NCBI RefSeq assembly: GCF_030546575.1
Contig: NZ_JAUOTN010000002.1
Coordinates: 682,001 to 746,000 of the forward strand
DNA: 64,000 bases
Reading direction: 5' to 3'
DNA from: Pontibacter coccineus
GTDB taxonomy: Bacteria > Bacteroidota > Bacteroidia > Cytophagales > Hymenobacteraceae
Shown: positions 1 to 9,477 of the stretch, piece by piece
Position numbering within the stretch: position 1 is the stretch's first letter
Layout of the letters: each line of letters begins with the position of its first letter
The notes under the pieces: generated by a model
Databases searched by the model: none
Seen by the model: the letters and a program-made list of their open reading frames with translations, nothing else
What the model was told of the DNA's origin: nothing
Position numbers and translations under genes: made by a program

Positions 1-3000
1 CCTCCTGCGGTCGCAACAACGGCAGCATCCGGGTAACGGCTGTTTCAGGAGGAACTTCTACCTATACCTACAGCAAGGATGGTAAGAACTTCCAAACTTC
101 TAATACCTTCGGATCACTCACAGCCGGTACTTATACCATCACGGTGAAAGACGCCAACGGCTGTACGTTCGCCAAAGAGGTAGTAATACAAGACGTTCCC
201 GGTCCAAGTGATTTCGTGCTGACCGCCAACGCTTCGACTTGCGGTGCCAGCAACGGCTCTATTTTGGTAGGTGCAGTAACTGGCGGAAAAGTTGGTTATA
301 CCTACAGCAAGGACGGAACGAACTACCAGGCTTCCACCACCTTTGGTTCTCTGGCAGAAGGTACTTATACCATTACGGTGAAGGACGCCAACGGCTGTAC
401 GTTCGCCAAGCAGATAAACGTGACCAACATTGCTGGCCCAACTGATTTCACGACCAGCCTGAAAGCCACCACCTGCGGCGCTGCGAATGGCGAGATCACG
501 GTAACGGGCAGAACGGGCGGAACCTCGCCTTATACCTACAGCAGGGACGGCGTGAACTTCCAGACCTCGGCTACTTTCACAGGTCTGGCGCAGGGTGCGC
601 ACACCATCACCGTAAAAGACGCCAACGGCTGTATCATTGCCAAAAGCTTCACGTTAACCAACATCGCCGGTCCGACCGCGGTAGCGGCCACTTCAGCTGC
701 TGCGAGTTGTGCTAACAACGACGGTTCGATCACGGCGGGTGCGGTAACCGGTGGCACAGCTCCCTATACCTACAGCATCAACGGCACGGCGTTCCAGACA
801 GGAACAGCTTTCACAGGCCTTGCCTCCGGAAGCTATACCTTGACGGCGAAAGACGCCAACGGTTGTATTGTGACCCGAGCGATTACGATCAACAAGAACA
901 TCCCAACTAACTTCGCCACTACCACTACAGCCACAACCTGCGGAAGCAACAACGGCACGATCACGGTAGGTGCGGTGACGGGCGGGTTTGCTCCTTATAC
1001 CTACAGCAAGGATGGAGTGACATTCCAGACTTCTACAACGCTGACGGACTTTGTGGCCGGAACGCACACCATCACGGTGAAGGATGCCAAAGGCTGTATC
1101 ATCACCCGCCAGATTGCGGTTAGCGATGTAGCTGGTCCTGCTAACCTGACTGCCGCTGCCACTTCCTCTACTTGCGGTAACCCGAACGGTCAGCTGACGG
1201 TGACGAATGTGAGCGGTGGTGTGGAGCCTTATACCTACAGCATCAACGGCGGCGTTTTCCAGACCTCGGCTTCCTTCACAGGCCTGGCGGAAGGCACGTA
1301 CAGCATCTCTGTTAAGGATGCCAACGGTTGTACTTTTGCCAAAGACGTGGCGGTAAGTAACATTGCCGGTCCGAACTTTACGGCGACAGCGCAGGCCTCT
1401 ACCTGCGGTGCCAGCAACGGACGCATCAGCGTGAGCGAGGTAAACGGGGGCACGACCCCTTATACCTACAGCATCAACGGCGGCGCTTTCCAGAGTAGCA
1501 CCAGCTTCTCAAATCTGAAGGCTGGCACTTACACGATTGCTGTGAAAGACGCGAACGGCTGTACAGCTATCCGTGAAGTGGAAGTGACGGACATTGCCGG
1601 TCCATCCGACCTGACATTGGCTTCGAAAGCCTCTACCTGCGGCAGCGCGAACGGCTCCATCGCTGTGAGCAATGTGGCAGGCGGCACAGCGCCTTACACT
1701 TATAGCATAGACGGCACCAACTTCCAGGCGACTGCTTCTTTCGGAACAGTGCTGGCAGGTACGTATACCATCACGGTGAAAGACGCCAACGGCTGTACCT
1801 TCAGCAAAGAGATTGCGGTAGAAAATATCGCTGGCCCGACTGACCTGACCGCTACAACCAAAGCAACTACCTGCGGCGCTAGCAATGGGGAAATTACAGT
1901 GACAGGGGTGACAGGCGGAACAGCCGGCTATACCTTCAGCAAAGATGGTGTGAACTTCCAGACGGAAAACACCCTGACAGGCTTTGCAGCAGGCACGCAC
2001 ACCATCACGGTACGCGACGCCAATGGCTGTACGTTCGAGAAGTCAGTTACAGTAACCAACATAGGAGGGCCAACGGCAGTGGCAGCTTCGGCTACGCCAG
2101 CCAGCTGTAATGACGACGACGGTACGATCACGGCCGGTACGGTAACGGGTGGCACAGCGCCTTATACCTACTCGATCAACGGCACGACGTTCCAGAGCGG
2201 CACTGCTTTCACAGGCCTGGCTTCCGGAAGCTATACCTTATCGGCAAAAGATGCCAACGGCTGTATCGTGACACGCGCGGTAACAGTAGGAGAAAACGTT
2301 CCAAGCAACTTTGCGCACACCACCGTGCCATCTACCTGCGGTCGCAGCGACGGTAGCATAACGGTAGGTGCGGTGACGGGAGGTACGGGTGCCTACACCT
2401 ATAGCATCAACAACGGCAGCTTCCAGTCCGGCACTACATTCACTGGACTGGCAGCAGGTACGCACCGTATTACTGTGCGCGATGCGAAAGGTTGTGAGTT
2501 CACGAAGTCGGTTACGCTGGAGAATGTGGCCGGTCCGCAGTTTACGGCCTCAACAAAGGGAACTACATGCGGCGCCAACAACGGCAGCATTTCGGTGGGA
2601 ACGGTAACTGGCGGCGTAGCCCCTTATACCTACAGCATCGACGGCACGACTTTCCAGAGCACGACTACTTTTGCCAATGTAAAGGCAGGGGAGTACGCCA
2701 TTTCGGTGAAGGACGCTAACGGCTGTATCGGTACGGTAACGGTAGAAGTGCAGGACATCGCCGGACCGTCTGACTTCACGCTGGCCGGCGCTTCCTCCAC
2801 TTGCGGTAACAGCAACGCGAGCATCAGCGTCAGCGATGTGGTAGGGGGCACAGCCCCTTATACTTACAGCAGGGACGGTTCGAACTTCCAGACTTCAGCC
2901 AACTTCGGCTCGCTGGCGGCAGGAGAGTATACCATCACCGTGAAGGACGCCAACGGTTGTTTGATCGCCAAGACCATTGAAGTAACGAACATACCTGGAC

Positions 3001-6000
3001 CAAGCGAACTCACACTGGGCAGCGCAGCCTCTACCTGCGGCAGCGCCAACGGTGTGGTAACTGTAAATGGTGTGACCGGTGGTACAGCTCCTTATACCTA
3101 CTCGATCAACGGTGCAACTTACCAGGCCGTAACCCGCTTTGAGTCGGTGCTGGCAGGGAAGTACACAGTGACAGTGAAGGACGCGAACGGCTGTATTTTG
3201 AGCAGAGAGATCACGGTGACGGATATCGCTGGTCCATCTGATCTGGCAGCCACAGCCAAAGCCTCTACGTGCGGCGCTAGCAACGGCGAACTGACCATCA
3301 CCGGCACAACCGGCGGAACAGCGCCTTACCAGTACAGCAAAGACGGCGTGAACTTCCAATCTGAACTGACACTCACCGGATTTGCAGCGGGCTCGCATAC
3401 CATTACGGTGCGCGACGCCAACGGCTGTACCTTCGAGAAGGCTTTTGATGTGACCAACATCGATGGACCTGCAGCAGTGGCAGCTACAACAGGTGCGGCC
3501 AGCTGCGCCGACAACGATGGCTCGATCACAGCCGGTACGGTAACAGGGGGCACAGCGCCTTATACCTACTCGATCAACGGCACGACGTTCCAGAGCGGAA
3601 CGGCTTTCACAGGCCTTGCCTCCGGAAGCTATACCCTGACGGTGCGCGACGCCAACGGCTGTACCGTAACCAGAGCGGTTACCATCAACAAGAACATCCC
3701 GACCAACTTCGCCACTACCACCACTGCCTCCACCTGCGGAAGCAACAACGGCACGATCACAGTGGGCGAAGTGACAGGCGGATTTGCTCCTTATACTTAC
3801 AGCAAGGATGGAACGACCTTCCAGGCCTCGGCTACGCTGACCGGCTTTGTGGCCGGAACGCACACCATCACGGTGAAGGATGCCAAAGGCTGTACGTATG
3901 CCATGCAGGTACAGGTGAGCGATATCGCTGGTCCGTCGGCACTGGCGATTGCGCCAAGAGCGAGCACCTGCGGTGATGCAAACGCTTCGTTCAGCATCAA
4001 TGGCGTGACCGGTGGCACAGCTCCTTATACCTACAGCATCAACGGCACAACATTCCAGAGCACAACTACTTTTGCCTCTCTGGCTGCCGGCGCCTACCAG
4101 GTGACGGTGAAGGATGCCAATGGCTGTACCTATACCCAGGCGGTAACGCTGGAGAACATCCCGGGTCCGTCTGATTTCGTGGCCTCGGCCCAGTCTTCGA
4201 GCTGCGGGCGTGCCAACGGAAGCATCACAGTAAACAACATTACTTCCGGAACAGCGCCATATACCTACAGCACAGACGGCACCAACTTCCAGGCGTCGGC
4301 TACGCTGACAGGTCTATTAGCTGGTAAGCATACCATCACCGTGAAGGATGCCAACGGCTGTGTGATCTCGAAAGAAGTGACGATAGATAATGTGCCAGGT
4401 CCGAGCAACATGACACTTGCCAGCACAGCTTCTACCTGCGGCGCTGCAAACGGTACCATTAAAGTAACAGGCGTAACAGGCGGAACAGCCGGCTATACCT
4501 ACTCCATCAACGGAACCAGCTTCCAGTCTGCAACCACCTTCGAGGCGGTAACGGCAGGAACCTATACCGTGACCGTGAAAGACGCCAACGGCTGTACCTT
4601 CAGCAAAGAGATCGTAGTGACTAACATCGCCGGTCCATCCGACCTGACTGCTTCTGCCAAAGCCTCAACCTGCGGCGCGGCCAACGGAGAACTGACCCTG
4701 ACGAATGTTTCAGGTGGAACCGCTCCTTACTCTTACTCCATTGATGGTAAGAACTTCCAGGCCGCAGCCACCTTCACAGGTCTGCTGGCCGGAAGCCATA
4801 CCATCACCGTAAAAGACGCCAACGGCTGTACAGTTGCCAAAGCCTTTACGGTAACGGATATCGCGGGTCCATCTGCGGTAGCGGCAAGTGCGCAGGCGGC
4901 AACCTGTGCTGACAACGACGGCCGCATCACGGCTGGCGCAGTAACGGGCGGCACGGCTCCTTATACCTACAGCCTGAACGGCGGTGCGTTCCAGTCCGGA
5001 ACAGCCTTTACGGCACTGGCCTCAGGAGAGTATACCCTGACCGTGCGCGACGCGAACGGCTGCGAAACGACGACCACGGTGAAAGTTGACAAAGACGGTC
5101 CGGGCAGCTTTGTTGCCTCAACCAGCAACTCAACCTGCGGTAGCGACAATGGCAGCATCCGAATCACTTCTGTGAACGGTGGTGTGGCTCCTTATACCTA
5201 CAGTCTGAACGGTAGTGCCTTCCAAAGCGGCGCCAGCTTCTCAGGTCTGCTGGCAGGTGAGTATACTGTAACCGTAAAAGACGCCAATAACTGTACGCAC
5301 ACCGAGACCATCACCATCAACAATGTGGCTGGTCCATCTGACCTCACTGCCTCCGCCCAGAACACTACCTGTGGCAACAGCAACGGACAGATCAGCGTGA
5401 GCAGCGTGACAGGCGGCACGGCTCCTTATACCTACAGCATCAACGGCACCAACTTCCAGACAGCAGCCAGCTTCACAGGTTTGGCCGCAGGGGAGTACCA
5501 GGTGACGGTGAAAGATGCCAATGGCTGTATCTTCGCGAAAGCGGTAACGGTAACGAACACCAACGGTCCATCAGGATTTGCCACGACAACCAAAGCCTCT
5601 ACCTGCGGTGCCAGCAACGGCAGTGTGACCATAGGCGCGGTAACGGGCGGCAAAGCGCCTTATACCTACAGCAAGGACGGCTCAACTTACCAGAGCACTG
5701 CTGAACTGACAGGTATGGCGGCAGGCAACCACACGGTGTACATCAAAGACGCCAACGGCTGTACTTTCAGCAAAGCGGTGGTCATTGAGAACATTGCCGG
5801 TCCGACTGAATTTGTGCTGACGGCCTCTACAGCAACCTGCGGCGAAGCCAACGGGGGTATTGTGGCAAGCGGTGTGAAGGGCGGAACAGCTCCTTATACC
5901 TACAGACTGGATGGAGGCGCCTTCCAGAGCGAAGCGGCTTTTGCTTCAGTAGCCGCAGGTGAGCACACCATCACGGTGCGCGACGCCAACGGCTGTACAA

Positions 6001-7697
6001 TCGAGAAGAAAGTGGTAGTGGATAACGTAGCGGGTCCTTCGGCTCTGACTGCAAATGCTACTGCTGCCTCTTGCGATGCAAAGGATGGCAAGATCACAGT
6101 AGGCCAGGTAACTGGCGGCACTGCCCCTTATACCTACTCACTTAACGGCGCTGCATTCCAGGCTTCCACGGCCTTCGCGGCGCTGGCTCCGGGTGAGTAT
6201 GAAGTGACGGTGAAAGACGCGAACGGTTGTACGGTTGCCACCAAAGTAACAGTTGGTCAGAAGGGGCCGAAAGAAGCAACTGTGGCGGCCAAGCAGGCGG
6301 CTTGCGGCGAGGCAAACGGTTCTATCACAGTAACGGCTGTAGACGGTGGCACAGCTCCTTATACCTACAGCTTGAACGGTGGCAGCTTCCAGGCTTCGGC
6401 CACTTTCGCTAACCTGGTAGCCGGTGCTTATACCATCACGATCAAAGACGCCGAAGGCTGTGCTATTACGGTTGAGCAAGCGGTTACAACGAGCGGTGGT
6501 GTAGAGAGTTTCACAGCGACCGGCACCGATGCCAGCTGCGGGGAGCGCAACGGCCGCATCGCCATCAGCGCGATCGTGGGCGGCACGGCTCCTTATACCT
6601 ATAGCCTCGACGGAACCAACTTTGTAACGGATGCCACCTTCACTGGTCTGGCCGAAGGCGAATACCAGGTGTTTGTGAAAGATGCCAGCGGCTGTACGCA
6701 AATCCAGAAAGTGACCCTGCAAAACAGCCCGATACTGACCGACGCGAAGTTCAAGGTTTCTGCTGCCACTTGTGGCGATAAAGCCGGTGAGGTTGTCGTG
6801 ACGGGAGTAACAGGCGGCACGGCTCCTTACAGCTACTCACTTGATGGCACTAACTTCTCTGCTTCAGCCACACTGGCTAACGTAGCGGCCGGAAGCTATA
6901 CCTTGATCGTGAAAGACGCCAAAGGCTGTACCTTCTCAGTACCGGTAACAGTGGCTGGTTTCTCCAGCAAAGTGGCCAATGTAAGCCACATCAGCTGCTT
7001 CGGCGAGAAGAACGGTACGATTCTGATCGAGGCGACCGGCGGCGACGCGAATACGGAGTACAGCATCGACAACGGCAAGACCTTCCAGAAAAACCCGGAA
7101 TTCACGGGGCTGGCCAAAGGTACTTACCAAGTGATCACCCGCTTCTCTTCTACCTGCACCATTACACTCGGTGCCGTGGAGATAAAAGAGCCGGCGGCCC
7201 TGCAGGTAGAGATGGCCGTGACGGATGGAATGCCGGGTAAGCCTAACTCAGGCAGCGCCAAAGTAAGTACGGTCAGCGGGGGTACGGCGCCATACGTCTA
7301 CTCACTGAACGGTGGTGATTATGTAACCGAGTCAGAGTTCCTGAACCTGCGCGGCGGCAAGCACTACCTGAAAGTGCGCGATGCCAATGGCTGTGTTACA
7401 GAGGTTGAGTTTGAGGTGACGAGCCTCGGCGAGTTGGACATCCCGAATGGTTTCACACCGAACGGCGACGGCATTAACGACACCTGGGTGATCCGCAACC
7501 TGCCGGAAACTTACCCTAACTGCAGAGTAACGGTTTACAACCGCTGGGGTAGCCCGGTATTCGAATCGAAAGGATACGGCAAAGAGTGGGACGGTACGAA
7601 CAAGGGCAAACGACTGCCAGATGGTACTTACTACGCCATCATCGAGTTCGGTGACGCGACTCCGGCTATCAAGACATCAGTGACCATCATGCGTTAA
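1..7697 (+). CDS. Giant SprB-repeat cell-surface adhesin, C-terminal part, type-B T9SS sorting domain (5' end outside window)
   Basis: The reading frame is open from base 3 to the TAA at 7697, so this is the C-terminal ~2,564 residues of a larger protein. About 32 repeats of ~77 residues follow one another. Each has the pattern (S/T)TCG-x-x-NG, GGTAPYTYS, NFQ, and TITVKDANGC, which matches the SprB repeat family (PF13573) of Bacteroidota gliding adhesins. Two conserved cysteines recur per repeat. The last ~85 residues (from about 7435) contain NGFTPNGDGINDTW, VYNRWG and WDGT, the hallmark of the gliding-motility-associated C-terminal domain (TIGR04131, type-B T9SS signal). The protein is therefore expected to be exported by T9SS and held or moved on the outer surface. 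The next gene encodes a PorP/SprF-family protein, the usual partner of type-B clients. The family assignment is firm; a role in gliding as opposed to static adhesion is inferred. No signal peptide is visible because the start lies upstream of the window. Confidence 0.95.
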   Translation, partial: SCGRNNGSIRVTAVSGGTSTYTYSKDGKNFQTSNTFGSLTAGTYTITVKDANGCTFAKEVVIQDVPGPSDFVLTANASTCGASNGSILVGAVTGGKVGYTYSKDGTNYQASTTFGSLAEGTYTITVKDANGCTFAKQINVTNIAGPTDFTTSLKATTCGAANGEITVTGRTGGTSPYTYSRDGVNFQTSATFTGLAQGAHTITVKDANGCIIAKSFTLTNIAGPTAVAATSAAASCANNDGSITAGAVTGGTAPYTYSINGTAFQTGTAFTGLASGSYTLTAKDANGCIVTRAITINKNIPTNFATTTTATTCGSNNGTITVGAVTGGFAPYTYSKDGVTFQTSTTLTDFVAGTHTITVKDAKGCIITRQIAVSDVAGPANLTAAATSSTCGNPNGQLTVTNVSGGVEPYTYSINGGVFQTSASFTGLAEGTYSISVKDANGCTFAKDVAVSNIAGPNFTATAQASTCGASNGRISVSEVNGGTTPYTYSINGGAFQSSTSFSNLKAGTYTIAVKDANGCTAIREVEVTDIAGPSDLTLASKASTCGSANGSIAVSNVAGGTAPYTYSIDGTNFQATASFGTVLAGTYTITVKDANGCTFSKEIAVENIAGPTDLTATTKATTCGASNGEITVTGVTGGTAGYTFSKDGVNFQTENTLTGFAAGTHTITVRDANGCTFEKSVTVTNIGGPTAVAASATPASCNDDDGTITAGTVTGGTAPYTYSINGTTFQSGTAFTGLASGSYTLSAKDANGCIVTRAVTVGENVPSNFAHTTVPSTCGRSDGSITVGAVTGGTGAYTYSINNGSFQSGTTFTGLAAGTHRITVRDAKGCEFTKSVTLENVAGPQFTASTKGTTCGANNGSISVGTVTGGVAPYTYSIDGTTFQSTTTFANVKAGEYAISVKDANGCIGTVTVEVQDIAGPSDFTLAGASSTCGNSNASISVSDVVGGTAPYTYSRDGSNFQTSANFGSLAAGEYTITVKDANGCLIAKTIEVTNIPGPSELTLGSAASTCGSANGVVTVNGVTGGTAPYTYSINGATYQAVTRFESVLAGKYTVTVKDANGCILSREITVTDIAGPSDLAATAKASTCGASNGELTITGTTGGTAPYQYSKDGVNFQSELTLTGFAAGSHTITVRDANGCTFEKAFDVTNIDGPAAVAATTGAASCADNDGSITAGTVTGGTAPYTYSINGTTFQSGTAFTGLASGSYTLTVRDANGCTVTRAVTINKNIPTNFATTTTASTCGSNNGTITVGEVTGGFAPYTYSKDGTTFQASATLTGFVAGTHTITVKDAKGCTYAMQVQVSDIAGPSALAIAPRASTCGDANASFSINGVTGGTAPYTYSINGTTFQSTTTFASLAAGAYQVTVKDANGCTYTQAVTLENIPGPSDFVASAQSSSCGRANGSITVNNITSGTAPYTYSTDGTNFQASATLTGLLAGKHTITVKDANGCVISKEVTIDNVPGPSNMTLASTASTCGAANGTIKVTGVTGGTAGYTYSINGTSFQSATTFEAVTAGTYTVTVKDANGCTFSKEIVVTNIAGPSDLTASAKASTCGAANGELTLTNVSGGTAPYSYSIDGKNFQAAATFTGLLAGSHTITVKDANGCTVAKAFTVTDIAGPSAVAASAQAATCADNDGRITAGAVTGGTAPYTYSLNGGAFQSGTAFTALASGEYTLTVRDANGCETTTTVKVDKDGPGSFVASTSNSTCGSDNGSIRITSVNGGVAPYTYSLNGSAFQSGASFSGLLAGEYTVTVKDANNCTHTETITINNVAGPSDLTASAQNTTCGNSNGQISVSSVTGGTAPYTYSINGTNFQTAASFTGLAAGEYQVTVKDANGCIFAKAVTVTNTNGPSGFATTTKASTCGASNGSVTIGAVTGGKAPYTYSKDGSTYQSTAELTGMAAGNHTVYIKDANGCTFSKAVVIENIAGPTEFVLTASTATCGEANGGIVASGVKGGTAPYTYRLDGGAFQSEAAFASVAAGEHTITVRDANGCTIEKKVVVDNVAGPSALTANATAASCDAKDGKITVGQVTGGTAPYTYSLNGAAFQASTAFAALAPGEYEVTVKDANGCTVATKVTVGQKGPKEATVAAKQAACGEANGSITVTAVDGGTAPYTYSLNGGSFQASATFANLVAGAYTITIKDAEGCAITVEQAVTTSGGVESFTATGTDASCGERNGRIAISAIVGGTAPYTYSLDGTNFVTDATFTGLAEGEYQVFVKDASGCTQIQKVTLQNSPILTDAKFKVSAATCGDKAGEVVVTGVTGGTAPYSYSLDGTNFSASATLANVAAGSYTLIVKDAKGCTFSVPVTVAGFSSKVANVSHISCFGEKNGTILIEATGGDANTEYSIDNGKTFQKNPEFTGLAKGTYQVITRFSSTCTITLGAVEIKEPAALQVEMAVTDGMPGKPNSGSAKVSTVSGGTAPYVYSLNGGDYVTESEFLNLRGGKHYLKVRDANGCVTEVEFEVTSLGELDIPNGFTPNGDGINDTWVIRNLPETYPNCRVTVYNRWGSPVFESKGYGKEWDGTNKGKRLPDGTYYAIIEFGDATPAIKTSVTIMR
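675..6038 (+). repeat. Higher-order repeat in the SprB gene: six-module period of 1398 bp
   Basis: A distinctive module beginning (T/A/S)AVAA and containing ITAG and LASGSYTL starts at 675, 2073, 3471 and 4872; a diverged version starts at 6039. The spacings are 1398, 1398, 1401 and 1167 bp, i.e. six, six, six and five modules. In the same register, the module before it repeatedly carries NGE(I/L)T, and the module after it often starts with NFATTTT. This indicates duplication in blocks of six modules, not one module at a time. Positions were read by eye. Confidence 0.85.
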
Positions 7698-7724
7698 GTT
7701 TCGCCATTTTAGAAAGAGACCGTT

Positions 7725-8678
7725 ATGAAAAATAATATATTAATTCTCTGCTTCCTGCTGATCGCTTTCACGGCATCGGCCCAGCAGAAAGCCCTTTACT
7801 CCCAGTACATGACCAATTACTTCATTCTCAACCCGGCAGTAGCCGGGTTTGAGAAGAATGTAAACATCAAGATGGGCTATCGCAATCAGTGGGTTGGCTT
7901 TGAGGGGGCTCCCAAAACTTTTTATCTGAGCGGGGAAGGTGCTCTATTCAACAAGCACCTGAAGCGCAGCCGCAAAGCACAGGGCTTCCATGGGACAGGC
8001 GGTATGGTCTATACCGACCAGACAGGCCCTACCACCCGTACGGGTGCCCTGGCTTCTTACGCCTACCATGTGCCGCTTAACCGAAAAATATTCCTGTCGT
8101 CTGGCTTCTCTGCCGGTTTCCAGCAGTTTCGTTTCGACCCGGCCAAAGTGCACCTGGCAGACGGCTCCAACGAGCGGGACCCGGTGACCAACCACGGCCG
8201 CGTGGATGCCTTTATGCCCGACTTGACGCTCGGTACGTTCATGCACTCAGAAGACTTTTACTTCGGCGTTTCCCTCTTTCAGGTACTGGGTAACAAGATA
8301 CATGAAGTGGATGGGGGCGAAGAAGTGAGCCGCCTGTCGCGCCACTTGTTTGTGTCTGGTGGGTATAACTTTGATGTGCACGACAAGATCCGACTGATGC
8401 CTTCGGCTTTGCTCAAGTACGTGCAGGGCGCCCCGATTCAGGCCGACCTTAACCTGAAAGGCTCCTACCACATGAGCAAGCGCCGCCAGAAGTCGGTGTA
8501 CGATGACCAGGTATGGGCAGGCATCTCGTACCGCACCCAGGACGCGATCGTGGGTTTAGTGGGGGTGCAGTTTCAGGAGCAATTTCAGCTGAGCTATACC
8601 TACGATATCACCGTGTCGCCTGTGCGCCACCATAGTGCAGGTTCGCATGAAATTGTGCTAGGTTACCGCTTCAAATAA
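7725..8678 (+). CDS. PorP/SprF family type IX secretion system outer-membrane protein
   Basis: This 317-residue protein has an N-terminal signal peptide (hydrophobic residues 3-18, cleavage near TASAQ). It shows the family signature right after it: YSQYM, ILNPAVAGF, then RNQWVGFEGAPKTFYLSGEG (about residues 25-68). That is the PorP/SprF family (TIGR03519), a predicted outer-membrane beta barrel of ~300-340 residues. In Flavobacterium johnsoniae, SprF lies directly downstream of SprB and is needed for its export. Here the gene follows the SprB-repeat gene after 27 bp, so co-transcription and a client-specific secretion or anchoring role are likely. A strong hairpin terminator follows 20 bp after the stop codon. 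The gene is full length with no anomalies. Confidence 0.93.
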   Translation: MKNNILILCFLLIAFTASAQQKALYSQYMTNYFILNPAVAGFEKNVNIKMGYRNQWVGFEGAPKTFYLSGEGALFNKHLKRSRKAQGFHGTGGMVYTDQTGPTTRTGALASYAYHVPLNRKIFLSSGFSAGFQQFRFDPAKVHLADGSNERDPVTNHGRVDAFMPDLTLGTFMHSEDFYFGVSLFQVLGNKIHEVDGGEEVSRLSRHLFVSGGYNFDVHDKIRLMPSALLKYVQGAPIQADLNLKGSYHMSKRRQKSVYDDQVWAGISYRTQDAIVGLVGVQFQEQFQLSYTYDITVSPVRHHSAGSHEIVLGYRFK

Positions 8679-8698
8679 GATCCGAGTCCATCGTTCAC

Positions 8699-8740
8699 AA
8701 AACAGGAAGGCCAGCGCATTTGCGCTGGCCTTCCTGTTTT
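8699..8740. terminator. Bidirectional intrinsic terminator after the SprB/SprF pair
   Basis: A perfect 20-bp inverted repeat (8699-8718 with 8721-8740) has a 2-nt centre. It carries an A-run on one side and TTTT on the other, and lies just downstream of the PorP/SprF stop codon. Confidence 0.9.
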
Positions 8741-8824
8741 AAGGAATAGTTTATTGTCATAAGGCATGGACTTTCCTCGTTTAAGGCAGATGATGTGCTA
8801 TGAGTAACCTAAGTCGTTGTATTG

Positions 8825-8943
8825 CTTCGCCTGTGCGGCGGGCACTCACTTTTTGTCTTGACACAAAAAGTAAGCAAAAAAGTCAAGATTCCCCAAACTC
8901 GCTGACCGCTCAAACAGTGGGTAATCATTTGGGTGCACCTGGC
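8825..8943 (+). repeat. Interspersed repeat block 1, copy A
   Basis: A ~119-bp block starting CTTCGCCTGTGCGGCGGG and ending GGTGCACCTGGC. It contains the hairpin ACTTTTTGT-CTTGAC-ACAAAAAGT (8848-8871). An inverted near-copy lies at 28503-28620. Neither copy lies in a credible gene. Confidence 0.85.
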
Positions 8944-9050
8944 TAAAGTGATCTGCTACGTAGCTGGAGTAAAAGTTAGTTTGCTATACCTTTCAGCGGG
9001 TGTGTGGTCTTGGCTACAGTGCTTATACTATAGAAGTAGCACTGGCCAAA

Positions 9051-9079
9051 CGCTCCCCTTGAGGGGAGCGCAGAGGGGT
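9051..9079. repeat. Interspersed repeat block 2, palindrome CGCTCCCC-TTGA-GGGGAGCG
   Basis: An 8-bp stem with a 4-nt loop at 9051-9070, followed by CAGAGGGGTG. It resembles the short G/C palindromes scattered through many Bacteroidota intergenic regions. No counterpart was seen in array B. Confidence 0.6.
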
Positions 9080-9129
9080 GTAAATCTTGCACAGGTATAC
9101 TGAAGCAACAGCACTTATACATGTATGTT

Positions 9130-9183
9130 GGCAGTTACAGATTCCCCACCTTTGACAAGGAGGGGTTAGGGGTGGTTGGACCC
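9130..9183 (+). repeat. Interspersed repeat block 3, copy A
   Basis: A 54-bp block from GGCAGTTACAGATTCCCC to GGGGTGGTTGGACCC. The inverted counterpart at 28353-28406 differs at only a few bases. Confidence 0.85.
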
Positions 9184-9225
9184 GGTATAGCAAAGCAAAA
9201 CCTACTAAGCTTATACCTGAGATAT

Positions 9226-9274
9226 GGCAGTTACAGTAAAGTCCCCCTTTGAAGGGGGTAGGGGGATGTCAATC
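9226..9274 (+). repeat. Interspersed repeat block 4, copy A
   Basis: GGCAGTTACAG is followed by the palindrome-like CCCCCTTTGAAGGGGG and then TAGGGGGATGTCAATCG. The GGCAGTTACAG head is shared with block 3. The tail matches the inverted sequence at 28266-28300. Confidence 0.75.
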
Positions 9275-9428
9275 GTTCCCAAGTTATCATCCCGGAAAGA
9301 ACACGGGGCATGTATATATAAGCTATAGCGCCGACTGACACTACACAGCTATACCTAAAAATGGCAACAGCGGAAATGTTCTCCTTAGTTAAGGCAAGGG
9401 CCAAGTACTTCCTATCGTAAAACCAATA

Positions 9429-9460
9429 AAAAAGGCCGGTGCATGTGCACCGGCCTTTTT
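9429..9460. terminator. Intrinsic terminator of the first M14 peptidase gene
   Basis: A 15-bp inverted repeat (9429-9443 with 9446-9460) around a 2-nt loop. It has a GC-rich core (GGCCGGTGCA) flanked by A5 and T5, and sits 17 bp beyond the minus-strand stop codon at 9478. Confidence 0.88.
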
Positions 9461-9477
9461 AAAAGAGGATCTATACC

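Larger units (their letters stand above)
8741..9428. other. Noncoding interval holding an array of short palindromic repeats (array A)
   Basis: About 690 bp without a credible gene. It holds four repeat blocks (listed separately), three of which recur in inverted orientation and in the same order at 28.27-28.62 kb. It also holds five copies of the AGGTATA/TATACCT word (8985, 9093, 9212, 9350, and 9472 at the edge). Confidence 0.8.

Noticed and set aside
114..7130. Many minus-strand open frames of 60-320 codons opposite the SprB gene
   Set aside because: They recur with the repeat period and mirror each other (MPPVT...QPLASFTV), so they are by-products of repetitive GC-rich coding DNA.
1..7400. 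CRISPR-like direct repeats
   Set aside because: The ~234-bp repeats are in-frame protein modules with no spacer structure.
144..7697. A complete gene starting at GTG 144
   Set aside because: The frame and the repeat pattern continue upstream to base 3, and the GTG is the Val of a TVKDANGC repeat motif. The gene is 5'-truncated by the window.
8848..8871. Hairpin ACTTTTTGT/ACAAAAAGT as a terminator
   Set aside because: It lies 170 bp beyond a stronger terminator, lacks a T-run after the stem, and recurs as part of interspersed repeat block 1.
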